64,000 nt of DNA from CAYMCQ01 sp964389025 (GCA_964389025.1 CAYMCQ010000010.1:1-64000), one strand, 5' to 3'; positions 18,427-28,025 are shown, numbered from the stretch's first letter. Translations and numbers: made by a program. Notes: generated by a model from the sequence alone, not told the origin.

Positions 18427-19266
18427 TTAGGGAGTTTGTCCTTCAATCGCTTGTATCGCCTGAATCATCGCTGGACGTATTCTGACCACAGGATCATTTG
18501 TCGAAGCTTGGCGCAGGGCGGGCAAGGCTGGGTGGGCGTTTGTGCCGAATTTGGCCAAGGCACGCGCCGCAGCCGTGCGGGAATATGGATTTTCGTCTTG
18601 CTCTAAGCACTTGATGAGCGCGGGAACGGTTTTCTCAGGCGCTTTTCCGATAGCGCCTAACGCGTTTGCAGAAAATGCTCTTAGGTTGCGTGAACCGTTG
18701 GTATCTGGCGACCTGTCGTTAAGAGTTTGGAGCAACACGGGCACTGCCATCTCGGCGTTGGTAGCAACTGAGTAAAGGTTGTTGGCCGCAGCGCAACTGA
18801 CATGATGGTCCTTATTCGTCAGTGCTTTGACGAGTGCCACAGAAGCTATTTGGGGATCAATTTGAATCAAACTATGGGCCGCGCTGTCGGGGAGTAGTCC
18901 GTCGTTGAGTAACTTCATCAGTTCCGGAATCGCGGGTTTGGCAGTTGAACCAAGTGTTTTAAAAGCCGACCGAACATTCATCATGCGATCCACCATAGCT
19001 GGCGTGTTATAAAAATTCGTCCTGTCGGTCCTCTGAGCTTGACCCAATACCCGCAGTTCTCTCAACAGGAACGGAAGCGAATTCGTCCCGATTTGCCGCA
19101 CAGCCTCTTCAGCTTGGTCGCGGACTTCTTGCGATTGCTTGAATCCCAATTGAGCCACCCAGACGCTCACAGACTTTCCATTGTAAGACGGATCTTCCGC
19201 AGCAAAGCCTACTTTCAAATCAAAGAGGCCGATTGCCACCAGGATAATTGGAAATAAAACCTTCAT
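18427..19266 (-). CDS. secreted HEAT-repeat protein
   Basis: A 279-residue protein with a signal peptide (about residues 1-22, LFPIILVAIGLFDLKVGFA) followed by about five HEAT-like helical pairs. Recurrent features are AAANNLYSVAT, ANALGAIGKAPEKTVPALIKCL and AARALAKFGTNAHPALPALRQA. HEAT repeats form solenoids for protein binding. Secreted versions are common in verrucomicrobia and planctomycetes, usually of unknown function. It is inserted on the opposite strand within a run of + strand polysaccharide genes, and its base composition is less GC-rich than its neighbours. It therefore looks like an independent insertion rather than a pathway member. It abuts the preceding gene tail to tail with no gap. 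Confidence 0.75.
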   Translation of the reverse strand: MKVLFPIILVAIGLFDLKVGFAAEDPSYNGKSVSVWVAQLGFKQSQEVRDQAEEAVRQIGTNSLPFLLRELRVLGQAQRTDRTNFYNTPAMVDRMMNVRSAFKTLGSTAKPAIPELMKLLNDGLLPDSAAHSLIQIDPQIASVALVKALTNKDHHVSCAAANNLYSVATNAEMAVPVLLQTLNDRSPDTNGSRNLRAFSANALGAIGKAPEKTVPALIKCLEQDENPYSRTAAARALAKFGTNAHPALPALRQASTNDPVVRIRPAMIQAIQAIEGQTP

Positions 19267-19394
19267 GTTTCAGTTCAAATCGATGCAAGGCTATTTGAAC
19301 AAGACGGTATCAAAGGGACGCTAGTCAAATAGACTGCGCGGCGCAAATCAAAGTTTGACTTGAGCGGCGGCAAACCAAAAAATCTCCGGATCAC

Positions 19395-20966
19395 ATGACT
19401 AGAAACGCAGAGAAAGCAATTTCCGCCACGAAGCTGCATTTCGAGACGTGGCACCTGGCCGGCCTGCTCGACGACGCAGCGGAACTGCACGGCGACCGCC
19501 CGTTCCTCGTCTCGAATTCCGACGTCCTGAATTATCGCGACGCCGCCGCGCAGACGCGCTGCATCGCCGTGTCGTTGCGCGCACACGGCGTCCAACGCGG
19601 CGACCGCGTGATGATCCTCACCGCGAACCGCCCGGAAGTCGCGCTCATCAGCTACGCCGTCGCGCGCATCGCCGCCATCTTCGTCGTCATCAACAACGCC
19701 ATCAAACCCTACGGCCTCCAGCAAATCCTCGAGCAATGCGACCCAAAACTCGTTGTCCTCGACGACACGACCGTGCCGCTCGCCGCAGAGATCAAGTCTG
19801 CAAAAAAAATTTTTGTCGGCGGCTCCGAACCAACCGACGTGGATTTCTCCTTCGATGAACTTTTGAAATCATCCGACCCCGGCCCGCAAAAATTTCACGG
19901 CATTGACCTCGACCCTGTCTGCCTGCTGTTCACGTCCGGCTCCACGGGCAAACCTCGCGGCGTCTGCCTGAGCCACGACAACATCCGCTTCGTCGTCGCC
20001 GCGATCCAGGAGCGCCTCCAATATCGCGCCGATGACACGGTGGGAATTTTTCTTCCGCTCTCGTTCGACTACGGCCTCTACCAGATTTTTCTCGCCACGC
20101 AGGCGGGCGCGGCCGCGTTCATCGGCAAGCCGGAGAACATCGGCCCCGAGATTTTGAAAATTCTCGCCGCGCAAAAAATTTCCGTGTTGCCCGGCGTGCC
20201 GACGCTCTTCGCCGCGATGCTCAAAATGCTGGAGCGCCGCGCACAGCCATTGCCACACCTTCGCGCCGTCACCAACACCGGCGACAAATTGCCGCGCGCC
20301 TACGTGGAGCAACTGCTGAAGTTTTTTCCCGGCCTGCGCGTGTTCCTCATGTTCGGGCTGACCGAGTGTAAGCGCGTTTCCATTTTGTTGCCCGAGGAGA
20401 TGGCGGCGCATCCCGGCTCGGTCGGTCGTCCGCTCGCTGGCACGGAAGTTTACGTCATTGACGAGGAAGGCCGCCGCCTGCCGCCCGGCGAAATCGGCGA
20501 GCTGGTCATCCGCGGTCGCCACGTCGCGCTCGGCTACTGGCGCGCGGACGAAGACACGCGCCAGCGCTATCGCCACGACATCGCCACCGGCCTGCGTGAA
20601 CTTTATTCCGGCGACTCGTGCAGCGTGGACGCCGACGGCTTCATTTTTTTCTACGGACGCAAGGACACGTTGCTCAAGCACCGAGGCTTCCGCATCAGCC
20701 CGCTGGAGATCGAGGAAGCCGCGTGCGCGATTCCGGGCATCAACGAAGCCGGCGTGGTGAAAAATGAAAGCACGAACGCTCTGCACCTTTTCATTTCCGT
20801 CAAAGACCATAGCCTCACGCCGCAAACCGTCATGGCCGAACTTCAAAAGCGCCTCGAGCCGGTGAAGATTCCCGACGTGATCCAAATCATCGCCGAGCTG
20901 CCGAAGACCGCGAACCGCAAGATTGACCGCAAACTGCTGAAAAACCAGTTGGCCGTCCCCGCTTGA
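19395..20966 (+). CDS. second acyl AMP-ligase
   Basis: A 523-residue ANL-superfamily ligase distinct from the one at 12410. The phosphate loop is LLFTSGSTGKPRGVCLSH (about 177). FLMFGLTECKRVSIL, YSGDSCSVDADGFIFFYGR (about 400), LKHRGFRISPLEIEE and the C-terminal lysine motif TANRKIDRKLLK follow. It is immediately followed by an ACP, so it probably loads that carrier. Fatty-acyl and amino-acyl substrates are both compatible with the motifs. The presence of two separate ligase/ACP pairs suggests two different groups are activated. Confidence 0.87.
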   Translation: MTRNAEKAISATKLHFETWHLAGLLDDAAELHGDRPFLVSNSDVLNYRDAAAQTRCIAVSLRAHGVQRGDRVMILTANRPEVALISYAVARIAAIFVVINNAIKPYGLQQILEQCDPKLVVLDDTTVPLAAEIKSAKKIFVGGSEPTDVDFSFDELLKSSDPGPQKFHGIDLDPVCLLFTSGSTGKPRGVCLSHDNIRFVVAAIQERLQYRADDTVGIFLPLSFDYGLYQIFLATQAGAAAFIGKPENIGPEILKILAAQKISVLPGVPTLFAAMLKMLERRAQPLPHLRAVTNTGDKLPRAYVEQLLKFFPGLRVFLMFGLTECKRVSILLPEEMAAHPGSVGRPLAGTEVYVIDEEGRRLPPGEIGELVIRGRHVALGYWRADEDTRQRYRHDIATGLRELYSGDSCSVDADGFIFFYGRKDTLLKHRGFRISPLEIEEAACAIPGINEAGVVKNESTNALHLFISVKDHSLTPQTVMAELQKRLEPVKIPDVIQIIAELPKTANRKIDRKLLKNQLAVPA

Positions 20967-20979
20967 CCGAATTTTTCTG

Positions 20980-21012
20980 TCTTAATCCTGATCTTAATCT
21001 TAATCTTAATCC
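20980..21012 (+). repeat. short 6-bp tandem repeat (CTTAAT)
   Basis: Four copies of CTTAAT, the first followed by a CCTGAT spacer and the last three in direct tandem, fill the gap between the ligase stop and the ACP start. The same hexamer recurs as an inverted pair at 48155-48235. The open frame runs through the repeat, but the conserved ACP sequence starts only after it. Confidence 0.7.
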
Positions 21013-21013
21013 G

Positions 21014-21277
21014 ATGGTCGAAACCGCCGATCCCATTTCAGAAAAGATTCACGCCGCGCTCCGGACACACCTGAGATTTTTGCCGAAGGAGCAGCCCATC
21101 CCCGCCAATGAAAGCCTCGGCAAGCTCGGCCTCGATTCAATGGCCGCCGTCAATCTGCTTTTCGATCTCGAGCAGGCGCTCGACATCAAAATTCCCGATG
21201 AGCTATTGACTGCGGAAACGTTCGAGACGGCTGCGGCGTTGGAGAAAACGGTTCGGCCACTGGTGAAAAAAATTTAA
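21014..21277 (+). CDS. acyl carrier protein, second
   Basis: An 87-residue carrier protein with the phosphopantetheine serine in GKLGLDSMAAVNLL (Ser 42). The sequence follows the ACP helix pattern, with FDLEQALDIKIPDELL after the serine. The frame is open upstream from 20963, but Met 21014 begins just after a CTTAAT repeat tract and matches the usual ACP length. It is paired with the AMP-ligase directly upstream. Its stop overlaps that of the opposite-strand GNAT-like gene by 4 bases. Confidence 0.88.
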   Translation: MVETADPISEKIHAALRTHLRFLPKEQPIPANESLGKLGLDSMAAVNLLFDLEQALDIKIPDELLTAETFETAAALEKTVRPLVKKI

Positions 21278-22281
21278 CACCCGTAGTCGCCTTCAGCCAT
21301 CACGCAGTGCTTCGCGATCCCGTCGAGCGATTTGGGCAGCGAGTAATAATGCCGCGCTTGATTTCTCCGGTAGAAAATTCCGAGCCGTTTCATGTCCAGA
21401 AAATTTTCCATGCCCAGGACGTTCAACATCAGGAAACTAAACTCGCCCTTGAACATGTGCGCTCTTGGGCTTCTCGAACTGACATGGCGCAACAACGCGA
21501 ACAGCTCGGAGTCATCGCAGCGCGTCGTGAAATAGTCCACCACGGACAGCACGTCTTGCGCGCCATATTTGTCCGGCTGGACGATGATATACGACGCGAG
21601 CACGCCCGCTTCATCCACGCAGCCGATGAATTCCTTTGGCGGGTGGGGCGACGAGCAAAACCATTTGAGATACTCGCGCGAAATTTTTTTCTGGAGCCAG
21701 AAAGCGCCGGCGCGCGATTGCTCTATCTGAAACGGCTCTGCGAGAGTCACTATCTTCAGTGGTCGTTGCGGCAATGAAAAACGGTTCAACAACCCGATGC
21801 CGCGCAGGATCGTCCCCTTCAATCCGCGCGCGGCGCGCAGTGGAAAAAAATAATTCCTCACGGTTTTCATCGCGCTGTATTGGAACCGGTCGAGGATCTT
21901 CGCCACCTCCTCGTTCGCCGTCGTGTCGAGCAGGATGAATTCGCGGCCCAGCGCGTGCCACTTCATGAACATCGGCAGGCTGGCGTTGCGATGTTCCTTT
22001 TCCACGCGCCACGTCGTGGCCGCGAACGCGCGGTAAGTTTTTTCGCCGTGGACATATTCAAACGGGATCAAGCCGAGGAAGCCCACGATCTTGCCGTCAC
22101 ACCGCAGCGCCCAGCCCTTCAACAAATCGCGCGAGCTGAACGGATTTTCATCCCACCAAAACGCCAGCCGCTGCTGCCAGAACGTTTCGCCGCGATCTTC
22201 ATCCTCGAAGTTCGCCAGAAACCCGGCGAGTTCCTGCCTCGCGGGAGCGTCGCTGGTTATGTTTTCGACACTGTGCTTCAT
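21274..22281 (-). CDS. GNAT-like acyltransferase, second paralogue
   Basis: A 335-residue relative of the protein at 17344. The shared layout is visible: RQELAGFLANFEDE near the start, a WWDENPF block, GWALRCDGKIVGFLGLIPFEY, an AATTWRVEKEHRNASLPMFMKW block and a family ending with an aromatic-rich tail and GDYGC (compare GDFGV). It is convergent with the second ligase/ACP pair. Acyl transfer onto sugar amino groups is the most natural role, but no catalytic residue is diagnostic in this superfamily. Confidence 0.7.
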   Translation of the reverse strand: MKHSVENITSDAPARQELAGFLANFEDEDRGETFWQQRLAFWWDENPFSSRDLLKGWALRCDGKIVGFLGLIPFEYVHGEKTYRAFAATTWRVEKEHRNASLPMFMKWHALGREFILLDTTANEEVAKILDRFQYSAMKTVRNYFFPLRAARGLKGTILRGIGLLNRFSLPQRPLKIVTLAEPFQIEQSRAGAFWLQKKISREYLKWFCSSPHPPKEFIGCVDEAGVLASYIIVQPDKYGAQDVLSVVDYFTTRCDDSELFALLRHVSSRSPRAHMFKGEFSFLMLNVLGMENFLDMKRLGIFYRRNQARHYYSLPKSLDGIAKHCVMAEGDYGC

Positions 22282-22388
22282 CTGGCACCAACTTTATGAC
22301 ACGTCCGTGGCTAACAGGGCAAGCCATCTCAGCGAGCTGGCTCCCGGCTTGCCCGCATCGCAGCCAAAAGCATACATTTGCCGGGCGC

Positions 22389-23327
22389 ATGAGCCTCAAG
22401 ACCACCGCCGCTTCAGTCCTGCACCGCGTCGCCTATGCCAGCGGACTGTCGCTCGCCCGCACACGCGGCGTCAACGTCGCGCGCATCTTCATGTTTCACG
22501 GCGTCGGCGATAAAAATTATCCCGGCGAACTTTTTGAAGCGCAGTTGAAGTTCCTGCAAGAACGTTTTGAGATCATCAAACTCGAATCGCTGCTCCAGCA
22601 ACTGACCATCACCGATTCGTGGCTCGCAAACTCCGCCGTGCTGACCTTCGATGACGGACTACGAAACAACTTGTCTGTCGCCTATCCGATCCTGAAAAAG
22701 CTGAATGCTCCGGCGACTTTTTTCGTTTGTCCCGGCCTGATTGAAAGCCAGCGCTGGCTCTGGAACCAGGAAGCGCGCGCGCGCCTGCAAAGTCTGCACG
22801 CGACGCAACGCGTGGATTTGGCATCTCGGTGGTTCTCGGCCAACAGCGACGTGGAGAATATCATCAACTGGATGAAGACCTTGCCTACGACCGAGCGCCT
22901 CTCCCGCGAGCAGGAAATCCGCAACGCCACAAAGGATTTTCAACCGACGCTGGACCAGCGGCTTCAATGCGACGTGTTGAATTGGGACGAACTCCGTTCG
23001 CTTGATCCCAACCTCATCACCATCGGTTCGCACAGCGTGAACCATCCGATTCTTTCCACGCTTCAATCGAATGAACTTCAATTCGAAATCCGCGAAAGCC
23101 GCCGTCTGCTTGAAGAAAAACTGGATCGCAAGGTGGAATTCTTTTGTTATCCCAATGGCGCGTTCGATCCAAACGTCATCGCCGAAACGAAGAAACATTA
23201 TCGCGCCGCCGTCATCGCGGAACCGGGTTTCGTGAAACCGGAGTGCGACGCGTTTCAACTGCCGCGCATCGGCAGCACCGAAGACACCGCGCTGCTCGCG
23301 TGGCGATTGCACCGGCCAACCGCGTGA
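22389..23327 (+). CDS. polysaccharide deacetylase (NodB-type)
   Basis: A 312-residue carbohydrate esterase family 4 protein. The metal-binding motif 1 is AVLTFDDGLRNN (about 82), motif 2 is GSHSVNHPIL (about 214), and motif 3 is FFCYPNGAFDP (about 252), preceded by the MFHGVGD start of the fold. Met 22389 is preferred over the more upstream open frame. These enzymes remove N-acetyl groups from hexosamines in peptidoglycan or exopolysaccharides. The free amine made here could accept the acyl groups activated by the ligase/ACP genes. The stop codon overlaps the next start (TGATG). Confidence 0.88.
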   Translation: MSLKTTAASVLHRVAYASGLSLARTRGVNVARIFMFHGVGDKNYPGELFEAQLKFLQERFEIIKLESLLQQLTITDSWLANSAVLTFDDGLRNNLSVAYPILKKLNAPATFFVCPGLIESQRWLWNQEARARLQSLHATQRVDLASRWFSANSDVENIINWMKTLPTTERLSREQEIRNATKDFQPTLDQRLQCDVLNWDELRSLDPNLITIGSHSVNHPILSTLQSNELQFEIRESRRLLEEKLDRKVEFFCYPNGAFDPNVIAETKKHYRAAVIAEPGFVKPECDAFQLPRIGSTEDTALLAWRLHRPTA

Positions 23328-24484
23328 TGAAAATCGTCTTCGTCTCCAATCTTTTTCCAGACACGACCGAGCCATTTCGCGGACTGGACAACTCGGTTTT
23401 GCTCCAGCACCTGTTACACGATTGTGAAATCCGCGTCATCGCGCCGCGACCAACTTTGCCATTTAGAAAACTTTTTCGCGCACCGCGTCCGATTGACGAG
23501 CAGTTTAAACCTATCTATCCAAAGACGCTCTACGTTCCAAAAATCGGCTCCAGCGTGAACCATCTGCTTTTCGCCCGCGCCATTCGCCAGCCGCTGCAAG
23601 CCCTGCGCAAAACGTTCGACTTCGACGCCATCCTCTGTTCGTGGATGTATCCCGACGGCTGCGCGGACGCACGGGTCGCCCGCGAGCTTGGAGTTCCGTT
23701 CGTCCTCATCACGCAAGGCTCGGACGTTCACGTCTATTTGGGGATGGCGTCCCGACGAAAACTCATCTGCGACGCTGCAAACCAGTCCTTCGCCACCATC
23801 ACTCGCAGCAAAAAATTGGCGGAGCTGTTGCACCAAGCCGGCGTCGCGAAAGAAAAACTTCATCCGATTTACAACGGCGTTGATTTGGAAACGTTTCGAC
23901 CGGGCAATCGTGACGCCGCGCGAAAAGAACTCGGTTTGCCCAGCGATGGAAAAATAATTTTGTTCGTCGGAAATTTCCTCGCAATTAAAAATCCTCTGCT
24001 GCTGGTTGAAGCCCATGCCGAGTTGTGTCGCCGCAGTCCTCAACAAAAAATCCACCTCGCGATGCTTGGCGACGGCGCGTTGCGCGACGCGCTGTGGCTG
24101 CGGGCGAACGAGCGCGGCTCCGCACAAGCCGTCCATCTGCTTGGCCGCAAGCCGCCCGCCGAAGTCGCGCGCTACATGCAGGCGGCGGACGCGCTCTGCC
24201 TTTCCAGCGACAACGAAGGCGTGCCCAACGTCGTCCTCGAAGCGTTCGCGTGCGGCCTGCCCGTCGTTTCCACGCGCGTCGGCGGAATTCCAGAGGTGCT
24301 TTCGGAAAATTCTCTAGGTCGCCTCGTCGAGAAAAGAAATCTCCCCGAGTTGGTTGCCGCGCTGGAGCAAACTCTGGCTGAAAAAATCGACTCAGAAAAA
24401 ATCCGCAAGCACGCGCTGCAATTTTCGTGGGAACGCACCGCAGCCGCATATCTCAAACTAGTGAAAAATGCTACTGGCCGCTGA
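23327..24484 (+). CDS. family 4 glycosyltransferase
   Basis: A 385-residue GT-B glycosyltransferase starting at ATG 23327, where it overlaps the preceding stop. It has an N-terminal VFVSNLFPDTTEPFRG loop, the domain-II start IILFVGNFLAIKNPLLLVEA (about 205) and the donor-site EX7E motif DNEGVPNVVLEAFACGLPVV (about 305). It is translationally coupled to the deacetylase, so deacetylation and this sugar transfer are probably in one pathway branch. Confidence 0.9.
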   Translation: MKIVFVSNLFPDTTEPFRGLDNSVLLQHLLHDCEIRVIAPRPTLPFRKLFRAPRPIDEQFKPIYPKTLYVPKIGSSVNHLLFARAIRQPLQALRKTFDFDAILCSWMYPDGCADARVARELGVPFVLITQGSDVHVYLGMASRRKLICDAANQSFATITRSKKLAELLHQAGVAKEKLHPIYNGVDLETFRPGNRDAARKELGLPSDGKIILFVGNFLAIKNPLLLVEAHAELCRRSPQQKIHLAMLGDGALRDALWLRANERGSAQAVHLLGRKPPAEVARYMQAADALCLSSDNEGVPNVVLEAFACGLPVVSTRVGGIPEVLSENSLGRLVEKRNLPELVAALEQTLAEKIDSEKIRKHALQFSWERTAAAYLKLVKNATGR

Positions 24485-24514
24485 ACATCCGTGTTCATCT
24501 GCGTCGCTCCGTGG

Positions 24515-25693
24515 TTAAATTTTTTTTCTCTCCAAACATCGCCGGTAGTATTCCAGATTTTTCGGTATCCAATCTTCCTTGTTGAATTGCTCTAGCACGC
24601 GTTCGCGTGCGCGTCGGCTGAGGTCGGCGGCGAGTTGAGGGTTGTCCAGAATCGCGGCGAGCTTCGCGGCGATGTCTTTTGGGTCGCGCGGGTCGCAGAG
24701 CAGACCGGAGAGGCCGTCCTCAATGATTTCCGGGCCGGGGCCGGTCCTGGAAAAAATCACGGGCTTGCCGATGGACATGGCTTCAACGGGTGCTATGCCG
24801 AATGTTTCCATGTGCGACGGGTAACAGCAGATATGCGCGCGACGCAAATAATCCAGAATCCCGGTGTCGCGGTAGAGCCGGCCAGTGAAGACGACGCGGT
24901 TGCGAAATTCGGGACGGACACGCTCCTGCAACCGCTGCAAATAAGTCTGCCCGTCCTGCGCCTTTTGCGTGTCTTCGCCGATGGCCACGAGCCGCGTTTG
25001 CGGATGCGAAGCGCAGACGATGTTCATGGCGTCAATCAATTGCTCGATCCCTTTTTTTGGATTGAGCGTGTTGATGTAAACGATCAGCCCCGGTTCGGCT
25101 TTGATCTTGCCCGACGGTGAAAAAACTTCCGTGTCAACGGCGTTGTGGATGACTGTGCAATGGCGGTTCTGCAATCCGCAAATCTCCAAAGTTCGCCGAG
25201 CGGCGTAACCGGAAACGGCGGCGATGTGGTCGGCGCGGGCGAGCGCGGTGTGCTCGAGGCTATGCTCAAAAGGATCGCCGTGGCGATTCAACTCGGTGTC
25301 GAAAAACAAGTCCGAACCTCTGATGCGGACAATCGTCGGCACACCAGCCGGTCCGCCGAAACGCAGCCAGCCGCCGTAGTCCGACGCTTCGATGAAGTCG
25401 AATCGCTCGCGGCGATTTTCCCGGACGAGGCAGCGCTTGAGCCGGACGCGGTCGAGCAACTTTCTCAACTTGTGCCCCATCCATTCCGGCGAAGTCGGAA
25501 GTCTGATGACACGAACGTCATTGAGCTTTTCATCCGTGCCATTGCCGACCAGAAATTTTTTCGGCGAATAAACTCCTACGACGGTTGTCTGATGCCCGGC
25601 TTGCACGAGTCCCTCCGCGAGGTCGCGGTAGGACGAGCCAGTGCCGCCGTGTGGCGCGGGCGGATATTCGTCGCAGATAAAACAGGCGTGCAT
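24515..25693 (-). CDS. family 4 glycosyltransferase
   Basis: A 392-residue GT-B enzyme. Key features are the N-terminal EYPPAPHGGTGSSYRDLAEG glycine loop, GLIVYINTLNPKKGIEQL opening the second domain, and the EX7E region METFGIAPVEAMSIGKPVI (about 300). It is the last gene of a minus-strand run that includes the two PLP-fold proteins, with an 8-base gap to the 774-residue gene upstream. It may therefore glycosylate a product of those enzymes or simply contribute another sugar. Confidence 0.9.
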   Translation of the reverse strand: MHACFICDEYPPAPHGGTGSSYRDLAEGLVQAGHQTTVVGVYSPKKFLVGNGTDEKLNDVRVIRLPTSPEWMGHKLRKLLDRVRLKRCLVRENRRERFDFIEASDYGGWLRFGGPAGVPTIVRIRGSDLFFDTELNRHGDPFEHSLEHTALARADHIAAVSGYAARRTLEICGLQNRHCTVIHNAVDTEVFSPSGKIKAEPGLIVYINTLNPKKGIEQLIDAMNIVCASHPQTRLVAIGEDTQKAQDGQTYLQRLQERVRPEFRNRVVFTGRLYRDTGILDYLRRAHICCYPSHMETFGIAPVEAMSIGKPVIFSRTGPGPEIIEDGLSGLLCDPRDPKDIAAKLAAILDNPQLAADLSRRARERVLEQFNKEDWIPKNLEYYRRCLERKKI

Positions 25694-25700
25694 CGTTTGA

Positions 25701-28025
25701 TCAAGAGCCGTCGAATTCCATCGGCACGGCGGCAGCTTCGTTGAAACCTTCCTCGTGCTGAAGGCAATCCCAGTATTTCAGGATAAGGGAAATCTTTTTC
25801 AACACGCTTTGTGCGTCGGTCAATTCGCGGTTGAAACGCTCGGGCGGCGTTTTGCCTAGGCCGTCGTCGTGCGTGATTCCGTAAACTAACCGCGCGCCGC
25901 ATGCAATCCGCATGGCGTTCGTGTCACCGGTCTGCGCGCAGCGCGCGATCGTGACCGGCTGGCCGATGTGGCATTTCTGGGCGGCAAGTTTGCGTTCCGC
26001 ACCGGAAGCGGAATCGGGAAGGTGCGATGAACAATCGCGGTTGAGCAGGTAGTAAACTTTTTTCAAGTCGCTCAATGGCATTGCTTTTCCAAACTTCTCG
26101 GGGTGCGGGTCGCGGACAGCAAAGGAAAAAATCGTCGGCTGCGCGTCCCAAAGTTTTTGGTCGGCGTCCTGCCAGCGGAGCGGGATGGGACAATCGAGCA
26201 GCCGCAGGTCTGGATTCGCACGGATGCTGTCCACGAGTTCGCTGCGGAAGTTTTGCAGAATTTCCGTCCGCCGCTCCGATGGCACTGCGTAAAACGAACT
26301 CATCTCTTTGACAGCGCCCGTCCAGCGGAACAGCAGGCCGAGATTCAACGCTGTCGAAAGATTATGCGCGCGGCCATGGAATTCGCGCGGCACTTCGCTG
26401 CGCGTGAAATAATCCGCGAAGCCGGCGGGGAAAGGCGCGTCGTCGCCCCCGGCCTTGAAATCCGGAATCAGCAGCGCGCCGCCGAACGGCGGGCCGGTGA
26501 AAAATTTCGAGCCGCTGATCAACACCCAGAAGCCGTGCGCGAGGTAGCGCTGCAAGTTGCGGCGTTCGAGCCGGAACTGCGCGGCGTCCACCAGCACGGT
26601 CACCTTGCTGCCGTAAACTTTTTTCAACTCCAGGGCCAGGTCGGCGTCCGGCGCCACGATGCCGGTCTTGGAATTGTCCACGAGGTGCAAAATCACATTG
26701 TCGGCGCGCTTGACCGCATCGAAGGTCGCGTCGCTGACGCGCTGTCTCAATTCGCCGACACCCAGTTTCGCACCATCGTTGCCGCGGATGGGAATGGAAA
26801 TCACTTCGACCGCTTCCAGCCCGGAAATCGCGCTGCCCTGCTTGACGCTCGCGCCCAACGGCGTCCGTGTGCCGAAATGCCGCCCGCCCGCCGCCTGCAC
26901 GGTGCCGCTGCCGACTTCGTCCGGCGCGACGACGATGTTGATGAGCTTTTGTAGTGGCGCGGGCGTCTCGCCCGCGCGATCCGAGCAAGAACTCACGGGC
27001 GAGACGCCCGTGCCACTACTAAGCAGAACGAGCGGATACAATTCCACGTCAGTTCCGGACGACGACAAAATCACATGGGTTCGGGAATCAAGATAAAGCA
27101 AATCTTTGAGCGCCGCGCGGACGTTTTCGATTTCAACTTCGTATTGCGCGGCCAGATTTCCGCGCGGCAACGTTTGCATGAGCCGATGCCGCAGCAACTC
27201 CGCTTCGCGATAGCCAAATTCCGACACTGACGACGCGGTGCATGACGAAAACGTGATGGCCTCGGGTCGCGGGCGCGGACTGCAACCGTATTTGTTGAGG
27301 CCGGTTCCCGGATCAATCAGCAAACGCTCGTCACCTTGCTGCGTGAGGATGAACTCCGTCGGGTTTGCGATGGGTGAATATTTTGTCGCCAGTTCGAGCG
27401 CTGCTTCAAACGGCGCGGAAGAGTTCAAACTTATTCCCTGAAGCGACAAAAGAGACGGAAGCAGGGACGAAAGTTTTTGCAGCCGGTCTTTCTCGCGCGA
27501 TGCGGCAGACTCCCGAAGCCATTGCGGAACATGCGCGGCGATTTGCTGCCGCTCCGCCGTCAGCATGTGGAGGTAAAACTTCGTTGTGGCCAGCGCGGAC
27601 AGCAACGCGACTGTAATCGAGTGAGTTTCATCAAGTTTGCCGGGACAGAGTTGCGACCAAAGTGTCAGTTCAATCGCGTGCCGCAGGTGTAGGCGCAGAA
27701 TCGCAGGCGGGGAAAAGATTTTTTCGCTCAGAACAATGCGCTCCCCGCCGACTTGAAAATCCGTTTCAATTTCCCGACTGACGGAAAATGTGACCGAGTA
27801 ATCGCACAAGCCAACTTCGCCATTCGAGAGCGCTTCGTTCAAAAGTTTCGCGTGACCCGGAGCGATGTTGTCGAAGGAAATTTTTCGCGACGCGGCAAGC
27901 GTGGTCAGTGGATTGATGGCGGATTCTGACGCGGCACGGTGGCTGGCTTTTGGCGAGGTCGAGATTTCAGCGGCTGTTTCCACAACATCAATCGTAAACG
28001 GATTCCATCGCGCGATACAACGCAT
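25701..28025 (-). CDS. large PLP-fold (aminotransferase class V-like) protein
   Basis: A 774-residue protein. The C-terminal two thirds look like a fold-type I PLP enzyme of the class V aminotransferase group. CTASSVSEFGYREAELLRHRL, HVILSSSGTDVELYPL, VTVLVDAAQFRLERRNL and a probable Schiff-base lysine in VLISGSKFFTGPPFGGALL (about residue 507) are visible. The N-terminal 270 residues have no recognised domain. Residues about 336-358 are encoded by a palindromic repeat (26951-27019). The start ATG overlaps the upstream PLP gene by 38 bases. A GTG at 27983 would remove the overlap. Substrate unknown. Pairing with an S1P-lyase-like enzyme and an ATP-grasp-like protein suggests a small-molecule side branch. 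Confidence 0.65.
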   Translation of the reverse strand: MRCIARWNPFTIDVVETAAEISTSPKASHRAASESAINPLTTLAASRKISFDNIAPGHAKLLNEALSNGEVGLCDYSVTFSVSREIETDFQVGGERIVLSEKIFSPPAILRLHLRHAIELTLWSQLCPGKLDETHSITVALLSALATTKFYLHMLTAERQQIAAHVPQWLRESAASREKDRLQKLSSLLPSLLSLQGISLNSSAPFEAALELATKYSPIANPTEFILTQQGDERLLIDPGTGLNKYGCSPRPRPEAITFSSCTASSVSEFGYREAELLRHRLMQTLPRGNLAAQYEVEIENVRAALKDLLYLDSRTHVILSSSGTDVELYPLVLLSSGTGVSPVSSCSDRAGETPAPLQKLINIVVAPDEVGSGTVQAAGGRHFGTRTPLGASVKQGSAISGLEAVEVISIPIRGNDGAKLGVGELRQRVSDATFDAVKRADNVILHLVDNSKTGIVAPDADLALELKKVYGSKVTVLVDAAQFRLERRNLQRYLAHGFWVLISGSKFFTGPPFGGALLIPDFKAGGDDAPFPAGFADYFTRSEVPREFHGRAHNLSTALNLGLLFRWTGAVKEMSSFYAVPSERRTEILQNFRSELVDSIRANPDLRLLDCPIPLRWQDADQKLWDAQPTIFSFAVRDPHPEKFGKAMPLSDLKKVYYLLNRDCSSHLPDSASGAERKLAAQKCHIGQPVTIARCAQTGDTNAMRIACGARLVYGITHDDGLGKTPPERFNRELTDAQSVLKKISLILKYWDCLQHEEGFNEAAAVPMEFDGS
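26951..27019. repeat. in-frame palindromic element inside PLP gene
   Basis: A 69-base palindrome with 24-base arms differing at one position (GTAGTGGC at one end, GCCACTAC at the other). Each arm contains the smaller palindrome CGGGCGTCTCGCCCG. On the minus strand it is read in frame as SSGTGVSPV...AGETPAPLQ. One arm of the same family occurs in intergenic DNA at 40211. Confidence 0.9.

Noticed and set aside
26103..26954. Long open frame on the + strand (283 codons) opposite the PLP gene
   Set aside because: Its composition is Arg/Ala-rich without motifs, and it is the antisense of a gene with clear family features. The same holds for the other long antisense frames in this GC-rich window, such as 749-2410, 30311-31591 and 12722-13951.
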